Source: Streptomyces sp. Je 1-332
GTDB taxonomy: Bacteria; Actinomycetota; Actinomycetes; Streptomycetales; Streptomycetaceae
Length of the DNA stretch: 64,000 bases
Assembly (NCBI RefSeq): GCF_040730185.1
Contig: NZ_CP160402.1
Location: 4,712,001-4,776,000 of the forward strand
Direction of reading: 5' to 3'
Shown: one piece after another, positions 1 to 8,472 of the stretch
Layout of the letters: each line of letters opens with the position of its first letter
Position numbering within the stretch: the stretch's first letter is position 1
Program-made: the position numbers and the translations under genes
Notes under the pieces: generated by a model
Databases searched by the model: none
What the model was told of the DNA's origin: nothing
Seen by the model: the letters and a program-made list of their open reading frames with translations, nothing else

Positions 1-2
1 TG

Positions 3-815
3 TTCACGGCCCGCGCCGTGGTGGTCGCCACCGGCCTCTCGGGCCTCGCGCAGCTGCCGCCCGCGCTCGCCGCGGCTGCACCCGACGGGCCGTCCCCCAC
101 AGGGCCCGTCTCACACAGCTCGCAGCACAGCGATCTGTCGCGGTTGGCGGGGCGCGAGTTGATCGTGGTCGGCGCGGGGCAGTCGGCCCTGGAGACGGCC
201 GCGCTCGCCGCCGAAGCCGGCGCGACCGTACGGGTGGTGGCGCGCGGCAAGGGCTCGGTGGCCTTCGGGGCGCCTCCGTGGAGCCAGCCGAAGCTGCGCC
301 CCGAGTCGCCGTTCGGCCGCGCCTGGTCGCTCTACGCCATCAGCTACTACCCCCACCCCTACCGCTATCTCCCCCCGCAGGCACGCCACTTCCTGGTCCG
401 CCGCATCCTGGGCCCGCTGGGCGCGTGGTGGCTGCGTGAGCGCTTCGAGGGCAAGGTCGAGAAGCGCGAGGTCCGCCGCATCGTGTCGGCGGACATCCGG
501 GACGGCAGCCCCACCCTGCGCCTCGAAACCCTGGGCGGCCGCATCCGGGACCTCTCCGCCGACCACGTCATAGCGGCGACGGGCTACCGCGTGGACATCG
601 CCGCGATGGACTTCCTCGGCCCCGCCCTCCGCGCCCGCCTGGCAGCAAGCCGAGGCACACCGAAACTGGGCGCGGGCTACGTCTCATCGATCCCGGGCCT
701 GTACTTCACGGGCCTCCCGGCGGCGGCGTCGTACGGCCCGGTGATGCGCTTCGTATGCGGCACGGAGTTCGCGTCGCCACGGTTGGCGGGGCATTTGGCG
801 CGGGCGCACGGCTGA
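3..815 (+). CDS. FAD/NAD(P)-dependent oxidoreductase, flavin monooxygenase-like (5' end outside window)
   Basis: The reading frame is already open at base 3, so the N-terminus with the FAD-binding GxGxxG lies upstream of the window. The visible 271 residues contain a second Rossmann motif, VVGAGQSALETAALAAEAG, typical of the NADPH-binding domain of flavin-containing and Baeyer-Villiger-type monooxygenases. A later stretch, ADHVIAATGYRVD, is the ATG motif that closes the FAD domain in this family. The C-terminal GLYFTGLPAAASYGPVMRFVCG is the usual FMO-like end. The likely activity is NADPH- and O2-dependent oxidation of a small molecule in the cytoplasm. The substrate cannot be read from the sequence. 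Family-level assignment is good. Confidence 0.8.
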   Translation, partial: FTARAVVVATGLSGLAQLPPALAAAAPDGPSPTGPVSHSSQHSDLSRLAGRELIVVGAGQSALETAALAAEAGATVRVVARGKGSVAFGAPPWSQPKLRPESPFGRAWSLYAISYYPHPYRYLPPQARHFLVRRILGPLGAWWLRERFEGKVEKREVRRIVSADIRDGSPTLRLETLGGRIRDLSADHVIAATGYRVDIAAMDFLGPALRARLAASRGTPKLGAGYVSSIPGLYFTGLPAAASYGPVMRFVCGTEFASPRLAGHLARAHG

Positions 816-1074
816 GGCGTCACGTCCTTGCCGAGGAAGTCCGCCATCGCGCGGCGTACCCAGCCTGCGGTCGTACTCCAGCCTGGTGTCGCTCAGGGGT
901 GCGAGGAACTCGTGCGGCACCGCTTCTCCCGGGGGCGTCGGGCGGGTAAGTGCCGTCCCGGGGGCAGGGTTTGGCGACACGTCCAAGTGAATCCTTCGAG
1001 CGCCGGTTGTGCGACCAGCGCACTCCGCTCGTCACAGCTCTTGTGACGTTGCTTTCGGCATCGCCCGGGATCCG

Positions 1075-1088
1075 TATTCTCTGGATCA
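1075..1088 (+). promoter_or_regulatory. -10 element of a probable leaderless promoter for the HAD gene
   Basis: TATTCT lies at 1075-1080 and the ATG follows at 1088, so transcription would start at about the A of the start codon. The -35 region is weak. No Shine-Dalgarno sequence precedes the ATG. Leaderless mRNAs are common in Streptomyces, so this is a reasonable inference. Confidence 0.4.
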
Positions 1089-1903
1089 TGGCTGCACCCC
1101 TCGCATATTCACTCATCGCCACTGACCTGGACGGAACGCTGCTGCGCGGCGACGACACCGTCTCCGACCGGTCGTTGGCCGTGCTGGCGGCGACAGCCGC
1201 GGCGGGGGCGCGCCACCTGGTGGTGACCGGGCGGCCCGCGCCGCGCGTGAAGCCGCTCCTCGACGATCTGGGGGGCGGCGGACTCGCCGTCTGCGGGCAG
1301 GGGGCGCAGTTGTACGACTCCGGGGCCGACCGCATGGTCTGGTCCGTGACGCTCGACCGCGAGCTCGCCGAAGCCGCGCTCGGGAAGATCGAGGCGGAGG
1401 TCGGGCAGGTCTACGCCGCCGTCGACCAGGACGGCGTGGACGGGCTCACCCTCATCGAGCCCGGGTATCTGATGCCGCATCCCACCCTGCCCGCCGTCCG
1501 CGTGCGCAGGCGTGACGACCTGTGGACCGAGCCCATCAGCAAGGTGCTCCTGCGCCATCCCGAGCTGACCGACGACGAGTTGGCCGCCGTCGCCCGCGAT
1601 GCCGTCGGGCCCCTCGCCACCGTCACCATGTCCGGCCCCGGCACCGTCGAACTCCAGCCGCGCGGGGTGACCAAGGCGACTGGCCTCGCCCTCGCCGCCG
1701 AACGGCTCGGGATGACGGCTGAGGACACCCTTGCCTTCGGCGACATGCCCAATGACGTGCCGATGTTCGTGTGGGCGGCCCGCGGGGTCGCCATGGCCAA
1801 CGCCCACCCCGACCTCAAGTCGGCTGCCGACGAGGTGACTTCGTCGAATGAGGACGACGGGGTGGCCGTGGTACTCGAACGGCTTCTCGTAGCGGGAAAG
1901 TAG
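1088..1903 (+). CDS. HAD superfamily hydrolase, Cof/YbiV type
   Basis: This is a 271-residue protein. HAD motif I is ATDLDGTLL near residue 12, with the first Asp as nucleophile. A TGRP motif II region follows, then a conserved Lys region (GVTKATGL), and motif IV is FGDMPNDVPMF near the C-terminus. Size and motif spacing fit the Cof-type (IIB cap) phosphatases that act on sugar phosphates or flavin intermediates. The true substrate is unknown. The ATG at 1088 is chosen over upstream in-frame starts because the family begins about ten residues before DLDGT. A TATTCT -10 element ends 7 bases before this ATG, so the transcript may be leaderless. It converges on the CocE-like gene, whose stop is 16 bases away. 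Confidence 0.88.
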   Translation: MAAPLAYSLIATDLDGTLLRGDDTVSDRSLAVLAATAAAGARHLVVTGRPAPRVKPLLDDLGGGGLAVCGQGAQLYDSGADRMVWSVTLDRELAEAALGKIEAEVGQVYAAVDQDGVDGLTLIEPGYLMPHPTLPAVRVRRRDDLWTEPISKVLLRHPELTDDELAAVARDAVGPLATVTMSGPGTVELQPRGVTKATGLALAAERLGMTAEDTLAFGDMPNDVPMFVWAARGVAMANAHPDLKSAADEVTSSNEDDGVAVVLERLLVAGK

Positions 1904-1918
1904 CGGCGGAGTAGCCCC

Positions 1919-3907
1919 CTAGCCCGCCGTACGTGGAATGCGCTTCTCCCACGTCCTGTGGAACACCACCTCGTCGCCGTCCTTGCACACCACCTCGTTC
2001 GAGGTGATGAAGTCTGTCGCGTCGCACGTGATCTCGGAGCGGGAATTGATCGACGCGTCCCACGCCATCTCCGGCCGGTGCAGGCGGATCGTCCAGTCGG
2101 AGCGGGTGCGGGCGCTGAGGGGGTCGCTCTCGTTGATCGTGTACGTCTCCACCGCGTCCTCGGTGAACTCGAGACCGTCCGGGTAGACCCGCGTACCGCC
2201 GTAGCGCGGGTCCACCTCCAGGCGCCATTCGCCCTTGGCCACATCGCGTACGACCAGGCGCTCGGGGCGCGGTTCGTCGAACGTCGCCGGGTAGACCACC
2301 TCCAGCGGCTCCGATTGCTCGGGAGCCTGGAAAGTGATCGCGGTGTCCAAGCCGCCCTCCCTGACGGGGAGTTCCAGCGCGCTGCCCGCCGGATCCAGGA
2401 CGAAGCCCGCCGAATCCGCCTGCGGCCAGATCCACGGCCAGTACGCGGACGACACCGCGAGCCTGATCTTGTGGCCGGGCGGGAACGTGTGGCCGATCGC
2501 GTTCAGTTCGAAGGTGACGTCCTCCGTCCCGCCCACCGGCCACGGGTCCACCCGGTCCCGGCCGTTGCGCGAGGAGAGGTTCAGGACACCCCGCGTCACG
2601 AGAGTCGACGAACCGTCCGGGGCCACGTCACACACCCGCGCGATCGCCTGGCCGGACGGGGTGTCCATGGTCAGGCGCAGCTTCACCTTGGGGCGGCCCA
2701 GGATGCGTACGGCCGAGGGGACCTCGAACTCGAAGCACGCCGACTTCGCGTCCTCGTCCCGCTGGTCCGGCGGCAGGTCCGCGTCGTTGCCGAACGGGAA
2801 GTAGCGCCCCGCGTCCAGGCCCGTGTGCTGCGGGGAGTTGACGATCAGCGGGGCGCCCTGGAGGGCGTACGCGGTCGGGGTGACGTTCGGGGACGGCCAG
2901 GAGGGGTCGCCGACCCAGCCGCCCGGCAGCTGGGCGTACACCGTCGCCGGCGGGTGGGATTCACTGATCCAGGAGCGCAGCTTCGGCTCGGACATCACGT
3001 CGTTGTCGATGCCCTTCAGGTGGTGGTCCCACCACCTCAGTGTCTCCTGCAGGAAGCCGATCGCCGGGCCCGGCGGAAGCCCCCGGTCCGGGTACTGGTG
3101 AGACCACGGGCCGATCAACCCCCGTACGTCTCCCGGCAGATGCTCGACCAGGCGCAGGACCGTGTCCCGGTAGGGGTCGTGGAAGCCGCCCACCGCGAGC
3201 ACCGCCGCGTTGATCGCCGAGTAGTCCTCGCAGACGCTGCCGTGGCGCCAGTAGTCGTCACGCGTCTGGTGGTCGAGCCAGGTGTGGATGAAGGGTTCGA
3301 CGGCTTCGAGGCGGTTCTCCCACATCTCGCGCCAGCGGTCGCCGACGAAGAGCGGGTCAGGCGGGCGGGAGACGAAGGCCAGCATCGTGGCCGCCCACGC
3401 GTGCATGTCCACCGCGAGGACGGAACCACCCATGTAGTGCACGTCGTTGTCATAGCGGTCGTCCGCGGAGCAGACCGTGATGACCGCCTTGAGCGGCTCG
3501 GGCGCGAGGGCCGCGATCTGGAGGGAGTTGAAGCCGCCCCAGGAGATGCCGAACATGCCGACCTTGCCGGAGCACCAGGGCTGCTCGGCGAGCCAGTTGA
3601 CGACCTCGACCCCGTCGGCCAGCTCGACCGGGGAGTACTCGTCGGTCGGCATGCCCTCCGAGTTGCCGTGCCCCCGCACGTCCACGCGCACGGAGGCGTA
3701 GCCGTGGCCCGCGTACCAGGGGTGGCGCTGGAAGTCGCGCGGCGCCGTCCAGTCGCTCAGGCGGTAGGGGAGGTACTCGAGGAGCGCGGGGACGGGTTCG
3801 TCGGTCACCGGGCGCCAGATGCGCGCGTACAGCTTGGTCCCGTCCGGGAGGGGTACCTGGACGTCCTCGCGGGTCGTCTCGTACGGGAAGGATGAGCGAA
3901 TCTGCAT
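1919..3907 (-). CDS. CocE/NonD family serine hydrolase (X-Pro dipeptidyl-peptidase-like)
   Basis: The protein has 662 residues. The N-terminal alpha/beta hydrolase domain carries the nucleophile elbow GISWGG with Ser at about residue 122, and the upstream RVDVRGHGNSEG motif. The C-terminal half is the jelly-roll domain of the CocE/X-Pro dipeptidyl-peptidase family. Known members cleave X-Pro dipeptides, acyl esters or cephalosporin esters. The exact substrate is not visible, and no signal peptide is seen. The start at 3907 is preferred over the ATG at 3946 because GAGG lies 8 bases upstream and because the extra 13 residues come from a short imperfect repeat. It is 55 bases downstream of a peptide transporter on the same strand, which suggests a peptide uptake and cleavage operon. 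Confidence 0.82.
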   Translation of the reverse strand: MQIRSSFPYETTREDVQVPLPDGTKLYARIWRPVTDEPVPALLEYLPYRLSDWTAPRDFQRHPWYAGHGYASVRVDVRGHGNSEGMPTDEYSPVELADGVEVVNWLAEQPWCSGKVGMFGISWGGFNSLQIAALAPEPLKAVITVCSADDRYDNDVHYMGGSVLAVDMHAWAATMLAFVSRPPDPLFVGDRWREMWENRLEAVEPFIHTWLDHQTRDDYWRHGSVCEDYSAINAAVLAVGGFHDPYRDTVLRLVEHLPGDVRGLIGPWSHQYPDRGLPPGPAIGFLQETLRWWDHHLKGIDNDVMSEPKLRSWISESHPPATVYAQLPGGWVGDPSWPSPNVTPTAYALQGAPLIVNSPQHTGLDAGRYFPFGNDADLPPDQRDEDAKSACFEFEVPSAVRILGRPKVKLRLTMDTPSGQAIARVCDVAPDGSSTLVTRGVLNLSSRNGRDRVDPWPVGGTEDVTFELNAIGHTFPPGHKIRLAVSSAYWPWIWPQADSAGFVLDPAGSALELPVREGGLDTAITFQAPEQSEPLEVVYPATFDEPRPERLVVRDVAKGEWRLEVDPRYGGTRVYPDGLEFTEDAVETYTINESDPLSARTRSDWTIRLHRPEMAWDASINSRSEITCDATDFITSNEVVCKDGDEVVFHRTWEKRIPRTAG

Positions 3908-3962
3908 GGGGGGAACCTCAGCGTCCTCTGTGGCCTCTGTGGCCAATGTGTCCTATGTGTCC

Positions 3963-5477
3963 TCAGTGGACGGGGTGCATGGTGCGCCGCAGCCACGGGG
4001 CGAGCAGGATGACGGCGACACCGGCGGCCACCGCGATCGCGCCGTTCACGCCGAAGTACGCCGGGTTGGAGACCTCTCCGTACAACTTCACGACCTGCGC
4101 CTGGATGCCGTTGGCGAGGGCGAGCGAGAGGAACCAGAGGGCCATGGTCTGGCTGGCGAAGGCCTGCGGGGCGAGCTTCGTCGTGGCGGACATGCCGGAG
4201 GTCTCCACGAGGATGTCGCCGAGACCGAGCAGCAGGTACGAGCCGACGATCCACCAGACCGCCATCTTGTACGTGTCGTCGCCGTGGCCGGAGGTGGGGA
4301 GCACCATCAGCAGGAAGGACAGGCCGCCCAGGATCACGCCGAACGCGATCTTGTTGGAGGCGTGCGGCTGGCTGTGGCCCATCCGGGCCCAGACCGCGGC
4401 GACGACAGGGGCGAGCGCGACCTCGAAGGCGCCGAGCGCGGAGGCGTACCAGCTGGCGGGGAAGGTGAAGCCGAAGATCGCGGTCTCGGCGTTCGTCGAC
4501 GCGAGCAGGATCATCGTCGAGTACGCCTGGAAGAGGATGAAGTTGAAGACGACCGAGGCGAGGAAGAGCACCACGTACGGCCTGAGGCGGCCGCGCTCCT
4601 CGGAGGTCACCCGTGGGCTGCGGAACATGACCACGAAGTAGACGATGGGCGCGATCACCGAGATGACGGTGAGCAGGTCGACGAAGCGGTCCATCGTCAG
4701 CCAGCCGACGGCGGCGAGCACACCCGCGAGGGCGGCGAACACGAGGATGCCCACGACGATCAGGACGACCGCGCGGCGCATGGCGTCCTTGGGCAGCGCG
4801 AATTCCGCCGATGCCTTGCGTCCGGCGAGGTGACGACGGCCGAAGACGTACTGGATCAGGCCGAAGGTCATGCCGATCGCCGCCGCGGAGAAGCCCCAGT
4901 GCCAGCCCTTGTGGTCGCCGAGCCAGCCGGTGATCAGCGGTCCCGCGAAGGCGCCGATGTTGATGCCCATGTAGTACAGCGCGAAGCCCGCGTCCCTGCG
5001 GTCGTCGTCGGTGCGGTAGAGCTTGCCGACCATCGAGGCGACGTTCGGCTTGAGCAGGCCGGTGCCCGCGCTGATCAGGCCGAGCCCGACCCAGGTCATC
5101 GTCGCCGTCGGCACGGCCATCGAGTAGTGGCCGCAGGCGATGAGGATGCCGCCCCACAGGACCGCGCGGTACGAGCCGAGGATGCGGTCGGCGAGCCAGC
5201 CGCCGGCCACCGAGACGAGATAGACGAGCGTTCCGTACGCCGCCGAGACCGAGGCGGCGGTTCCGGAACTCATGCCCATTCCGTCGTTCGCGACGGAGTC
5301 CGCGAAGTACAGGACGAGGATGGCCTGCATGCCGAGGAACGAGAAACGCTCCCAGACCTCGAGACCCGACAGGGTGAGCAGCCCGCGCGGCTGCCCGAAG
5401 AAGGCGTGGTCGTCCCCGGGCGGCGGCTCCGTCGGCGGCTCCGCGGGCGGTTCGGTGTCGGGCTCGATGCGGGACAA
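3963..5477 (-). CDS. POT/PTR family proton-coupled oligopeptide transporter
   Basis: This 504-residue polytopic membrane protein starts with a short Pro/Glu-rich cytoplasmic segment, followed by GQPRGLLTLSGLEVWERFSF. That matches the POT signature around the ExxERF motif in helix 1. The helix-1 Tyr usually found after ERF (ERFxxYG) is Leu here (SFLG). About 12-14 hydrophobic segments are present, as is the loop GGWLADRILGSYRAVLWGG (MFS signature A). The predicted role is H+-driven uptake of di- and tripeptides. The start codon is TTG at 5475-5477, preceded by GGAG about 9 bases upstream. It is the first gene of a probable two-gene operon with the downstream CocE-like peptidase and is divergent from the polyprenyl synthase. 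Confidence 0.85.
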   Translation of the reverse strand: MSRIEPDTEPPAEPPTEPPPGDDHAFFGQPRGLLTLSGLEVWERFSFLGMQAILVLYFADSVANDGMGMSSGTAASVSAAYGTLVYLVSVAGGWLADRILGSYRAVLWGGILIACGHYSMAVPTATMTWVGLGLISAGTGLLKPNVASMVGKLYRTDDDRRDAGFALYYMGINIGAFAGPLITGWLGDHKGWHWGFSAAAIGMTFGLIQYVFGRRHLAGRKASAEFALPKDAMRRAVVLIVVGILVFAALAGVLAAVGWLTMDRFVDLLTVISVIAPIVYFVVMFRSPRVTSEERGRLRPYVVLFLASVVFNFILFQAYSTMILLASTNAETAIFGFTFPASWYASALGAFEVALAPVVAAVWARMGHSQPHASNKIAFGVILGGLSFLLMVLPTSGHGDDTYKMAVWWIVGSYLLLGLGDILVETSGMSATTKLAPQAFASQTMALWFLSLALANGIQAQVVKLYGEVSNPAYFGVNGAIAVAAGVAVILLAPWLRRTMHPVH

Positions 5478-5650
5478 AGGTTCTGCTCCCGGTGGTTCTG
5501 GGGCGTATCAGCTGATCAAGAACATACCGGTGGTCACCGCGTGCCGCCTGGGCGGCATTGCACAGGCGGGTGCCCACTGTGATCGAAAGGCGACCGGATA
5601 CGCTGACTTGAGTGATGGCAGCGACACATCGACAAACCGTGTCATCGAAG

Positions 5651-5685
5651 CGATCATCACGCAAAGACCGACCGAGTGATGATCG
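5651..5685. promoter_or_regulatory. 10-bp inverted repeat between the peptide transporter and polyprenyl synthase genes
   Basis: CGATCATCAC at 5651-5660 and GTGATGATCG at 5676-5685 are exact reverse complements separated by 15 bases. The site is 46 bases before the GTG of the polyprenyl synthase and in the shared upstream region of two divergent genes. It is an operator candidate, or a hairpin in the leader of the synthase. No T-run follows. Confidence 0.4.
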
Positions 5686-5730
5686 ACCGAGTGACCGACT
5701 TGTGATCGTCAGCAGACAGGAGAACCCCTC

Positions 5731-6741
5731 GTGACCGTCGTCGGGCCCTTCGGCCTCAGCGTGCGGGACCAGGCTCTCGAAGCCGATGTCCAGGCCGGAT
5801 TGGCGGCCGTCGAGGAAGGTCTGCTCGACGCCACCAAGAGCGGGGTCCCCTTCATCACGGAGGCCGCGCAGCATCTGGTGCGCGCGGGCGGCAAGCGGTT
5901 CAGGCCGCTCCTCGTGTTGCTCGCCTCGCAGTTCGGCGATCCGTACGCGCCGGGTGTCGTGCCCTCCGCCGTCGTCGTCGAGCTCACGCACCTCGCGACG
6001 CTCTACCACGACGACGTGATGGACGAGGCGGACGTGCGCCGCGGTGTCGAGAGCGCCAACCAGCGCTGGGGCAACTCCGTCGCCGTCCTCACGGGTGACT
6101 TCCTGTTCGCCCGCGCCTCGTACATCCTGGCCGACCTCGGTCCGGACGCCGTCCGCATCCAGGCGGAGGCCTTCGAACGCCTGGTCACGGGCCAGATCCT
6201 GGAGACGGCGGGGCCGAGCGAGGGCCGCGACCCGGTCGACCACTACCTCGACGTGCTGGGCGGCAAGACCGGCTCGCTCGTCGCCGTGGCGTGTCGTTTC
6301 GGCGCCATGATGTCGGGCGCCGACGAGACCGTCGTGGACGTCCTGACCCAGTACGGCGAGCGGCTCGGTGTCGCCTTCCAGCTCGCCGACGACGTACTGG
6401 ACATCGCATCCGACTCGCACGAGTCCGGCAAGACGCCGGGCACCGACCTTCGCGAGGGCATTCCCACGCTTCCGGTCCTGCGCCTGCGCGAGCGGGTGGA
6501 GAAGCTCGGGCTCGCCGAGGACATCGCCCTGTCGGAGCTCCTGGACTCGGACCTGACGGACGACGCGCGGCACGCCGAGGCGCTGGCCCGGCTGCGGGTC
6601 CACCCGGCCCTGGAGCAGGCGCGCAAGGACACCGTGCGGTTCGCGGAGGAGGCGCGGGACACCCTCGCGCCGCTGCGGGACTGCGACGCGAAGACGGCGC
6701 TGGTCGAGCTCTGCGATCTTGTGGTGCACCGGGCCGGCTGA
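5731..6741 (+). CDS. trans-polyprenyl diphosphate synthase (menaquinone side-chain type)
   Basis: This 336-residue isoprenyl synthase has GGKRFRP near residue 54, a first aspartate-rich motif DDVMD at about 94-98, GKTGSL near 178, and a second motif DDVLD at about 220-224. It condenses farnesyl diphosphate with several isopentenyl diphosphates. Length and sequence style fit hepta- to decaprenyl synthases that make the menaquinone tail. Product length cannot be fixed by reading. The GTG start at 5731 follows AGGAG with 8-base spacing. It is the only quinone-pathway gene in the window. Its position a few kilobases from complex I genes is suggestive, but co-regulation is unproven. Confidence 0.88.
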   Translation: MTVVGPFGLSVRDQALEADVQAGLAAVEEGLLDATKSGVPFITEAAQHLVRAGGKRFRPLLVLLASQFGDPYAPGVVPSAVVVELTHLATLYHDDVMDEADVRRGVESANQRWGNSVAVLTGDFLFARASYILADLGPDAVRIQAEAFERLVTGQILETAGPSEGRDPVDHYLDVLGGKTGSLVAVACRFGAMMSGADETVVDVLTQYGERLGVAFQLADDVLDIASDSHESGKTPGTDLREGIPTLPVLRLRERVEKLGLAEDIALSELLDSDLTDDARHAEALARLRVHPALEQARKDTVRFAEEARDTLAPLRDCDAKTALVELCDLVVHRAG

Positions 6742-6756
6742 GGCCCGAACGCGGAA

Positions 6757-6772
6757 TGTGACTGAGGTCACA
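6757..6772. promoter_or_regulatory. Crp-like 16-bp perfect palindrome
   Basis: TGTGACTGAGGTCACA is a perfect palindrome fitting TGTGA-N6-TCACA and the Streptomyces Crp pattern GTG-N6-GNCAC. It lies 16 bases after the polyprenyl synthase stop and about 310 bases before the LolA-like gene. The rest of 6742-7083 holds no convincing gene. It contains C-rich and G-rich runs around 6855-6890 that could pair, and no clear -35/-10 pair. Confidence 0.5.
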
Positions 6773-7083
6773 CTCGCTGTCGCGCGAGCGTCCCGAGCAA
6801 GACGGACTACGTGTGGCGCTGTGCCCTGAGTTGGGTCATGACTGCCTGGGCGGTGCTTCCCCTACTGGTTGGGGGAGGTGCCGCCCCTCTGTGTCATCCC
6901 ACAGCAGTACGTGGAGTTGCTCCCGGGGTCTGACGCTTCTGGCTGGCCGATTTGGTCGTATGGACAACAACAAGGCCCGGCAAGAACAACCACTCCTGAC
7001 CTATTCGGGTGAGAATGGCGGCGCGGAGTGGACGCACGCACGTACTGGGAAGGCCGCCGCCGACCACGGAGGTAGGGCACACA

Positions 7084-8349
7084 ATGGCACCGTACGAACC
7101 GGAGCAGAACACCAGCGAGACCGGAGAGCTGCGCGCCGGCCGCCGCAAGGCGGCGCGTTACGTGGTTCCCGTCGCGGTGGCGGGGGTGGCGGCGGCGACC
7201 ATCGGGCTCGTCCCGGCGCTCGCCACGTCGGGAGACCCCAAGCTGCCCGACGTCACCGCGCAGGAACTCATCGAGAAGATCGCCGCGTCGGACACGGAGC
7301 AGCTCTCCGGCACCGTGAAGATCAGCACCGACCTCGGCCTGCCGTCCTTCGGCGGCGACATGGCCGGCGGCCTCGCGCAGGGCGGCGGCTCGGGCGGCGA
7401 TGACGGCGGGGACGGCGCGGGCTCGGCCGCGGACCCGCAGGCCAAGCTGATGGAACTGGCCACCGGCACGCACACGCTGCGCGTCGCCGCCGACGGCCCC
7501 GACAAGCAGAAGCTGTCCGTCATCGACGACGCGGCCGAGTACAGCCTGATCCACAACGGCGACGACGTGTGGGCCTACGACAGCAAGTCGAACGAGGTTC
7601 ACCACTCCAAGTCGGCGGGCAAGGCCGGGGATTCCGGCAAGAAGGACGCCCCCGAGGACCTCCCGAAGGACGTCCCGTCCACTCCCAAGGAACTGGCCGA
7701 CGAAGCGCTGAAGGCGGTCGACGACACGACGTCGGTGAAGGTGGACGGCACCGCGCAGGTCGCAGGCCGCGACGCCTACCGCCTGGTCATCAAGCCCAAG
7801 CAGTCCGGCTCGACGGTCGGCCAGATCACGGTCGCCGTGGACGCCAGGACCGGTACGCCGCTGAAGTTCACGCTCAGCCCGTCCGGCGGCGGCAGCGCGG
7901 TCGTCGACGCGGGCTTCACCAAGGTCGACTTCGCGAAGCCCGAGGCATCGACCTTCGACTTCACGCCGCCGAAGGGCGCGAAGGTCACGGAGGGCGACGA
8001 CGCCAAGAAGTTCAAGGGAGAGGCGTCCGAGGGCAAGGAGTTCAAGGGCAAGGAGTTCAAGGGCGGGGAGGATCTGAACGGTCTGAACGTCATCGGCAAG
8101 GGCTGGAACTCCATCGCCGAGCTGGAACTGCCGGGCGGCCAGGGCATCCCGACGGGCGGCTCCGGCGACGTCCCGCCGGAGGCGCAGCAGCTCCTCGACT
8201 CGCTCGGCGACAAGGTGTCGGGCGACTTCGGCTCGGGCACGGTCTTCAAGACGCGCCTGGTCAACGCCCTCATCACCGAGGACGGCAAGGTCTACGCGGG
8301 CGCGGTCACCAAGGACGCCCTCGTGAAGGCGGCGAACGCGGCGAGCTAG
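7084..8349 (+). CDS. LolA/RseB-like secreted or membrane-anchored protein
   Basis: This 421-residue protein has a basic segment followed by a hydrophobic helix at about residues 22-45 (VVPVAVAGVAAATIGLVPALA), which can serve as a signal or anchor. The ectodomain resembles the LolA/MucB-RseB fold in layout: beta-strand-rich segments such as HTLRVAADGPDKQKLSVIDD, YSLIHNGDDVWAYDS, and YRLVIKPKQSG. There are Gly/Ser-rich and Lys/Glu-rich low-complexity inserts, including three EFKGK-like repeats at about residues 315-330. No lipobox Cys is seen. In actinobacteria such proteins commonly precede an ABC-2 exporter, as here. A role in lipid or lipoprotein handling at the envelope is an inference. The ATG at 7084 was chosen because it directly precedes the family-like N-terminus. 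Confidence 0.72.
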   Translation: MAPYEPEQNTSETGELRAGRRKAARYVVPVAVAGVAAATIGLVPALATSGDPKLPDVTAQELIEKIAASDTEQLSGTVKISTDLGLPSFGGDMAGGLAQGGGSGGDDGGDGAGSAADPQAKLMELATGTHTLRVAADGPDKQKLSVIDDAAEYSLIHNGDDVWAYDSKSNEVHHSKSAGKAGDSGKKDAPEDLPKDVPSTPKELADEALKAVDDTTSVKVDGTAQVAGRDAYRLVIKPKQSGSTVGQITVAVDARTGTPLKFTLSPSGGGSAVVDAGFTKVDFAKPEASTFDFTPPKGAKVTEGDDAKKFKGEASEGKEFKGKEFKGGEDLNGLNVIGKGWNSIAELELPGGQGIPTGGSGDVPPEAQQLLDSLGDKVSGDFGSGTVFKTRLVNALITEDGKVYAGAVTKDALVKAANAAS

Positions 8350-8360
8350 GGGCGCCCCTT

Positions 8361-8391
8361 AAGGGGCGCGGGGAACTGCGCGACAAGCCAC
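8361..8391 (+). repeat. dispersed Streptomyces intergenic repeat, isolated copy
   Basis: The sequence AAGGGGCGCGGGGAACTGCG continues with CGACAAGCCAC. It matches the copies at 14.66-14.92 kb and is preceded by GGGGCGCCCCTT, so it can form a GC-rich hairpin around TTAA. It sits between the LolA-like gene and the ABC transporter genes. Confidence 0.75.
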
Positions 8392-8472
8392 GAAGCACTC
8401 GCAGAGGACGTACAGGCGGCGGGTTCAGGGGGGAACACCCCTGAGCCCGCCGCAACGGTGAGGGAGGACAAG

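Noticed and set aside
1031..1047. GTCACAGCTCTTGTGAC palindrome upstream of the HAD gene as a Crp site
   Set aside because: The half-sites are in the opposite orientation to TGTGA-N6-TCACA. It remains only a generic inverted repeat near a weak -35 region.
1958..6771. Long frames opposite the CocE-like, POT and polyprenyl synthase genes (1958-3895 plus strand; 3805-6771 minus strand)
   Set aside because: Shadow translations of well-supported genes on the other strand. They span gene borders and have no recognisable domain.
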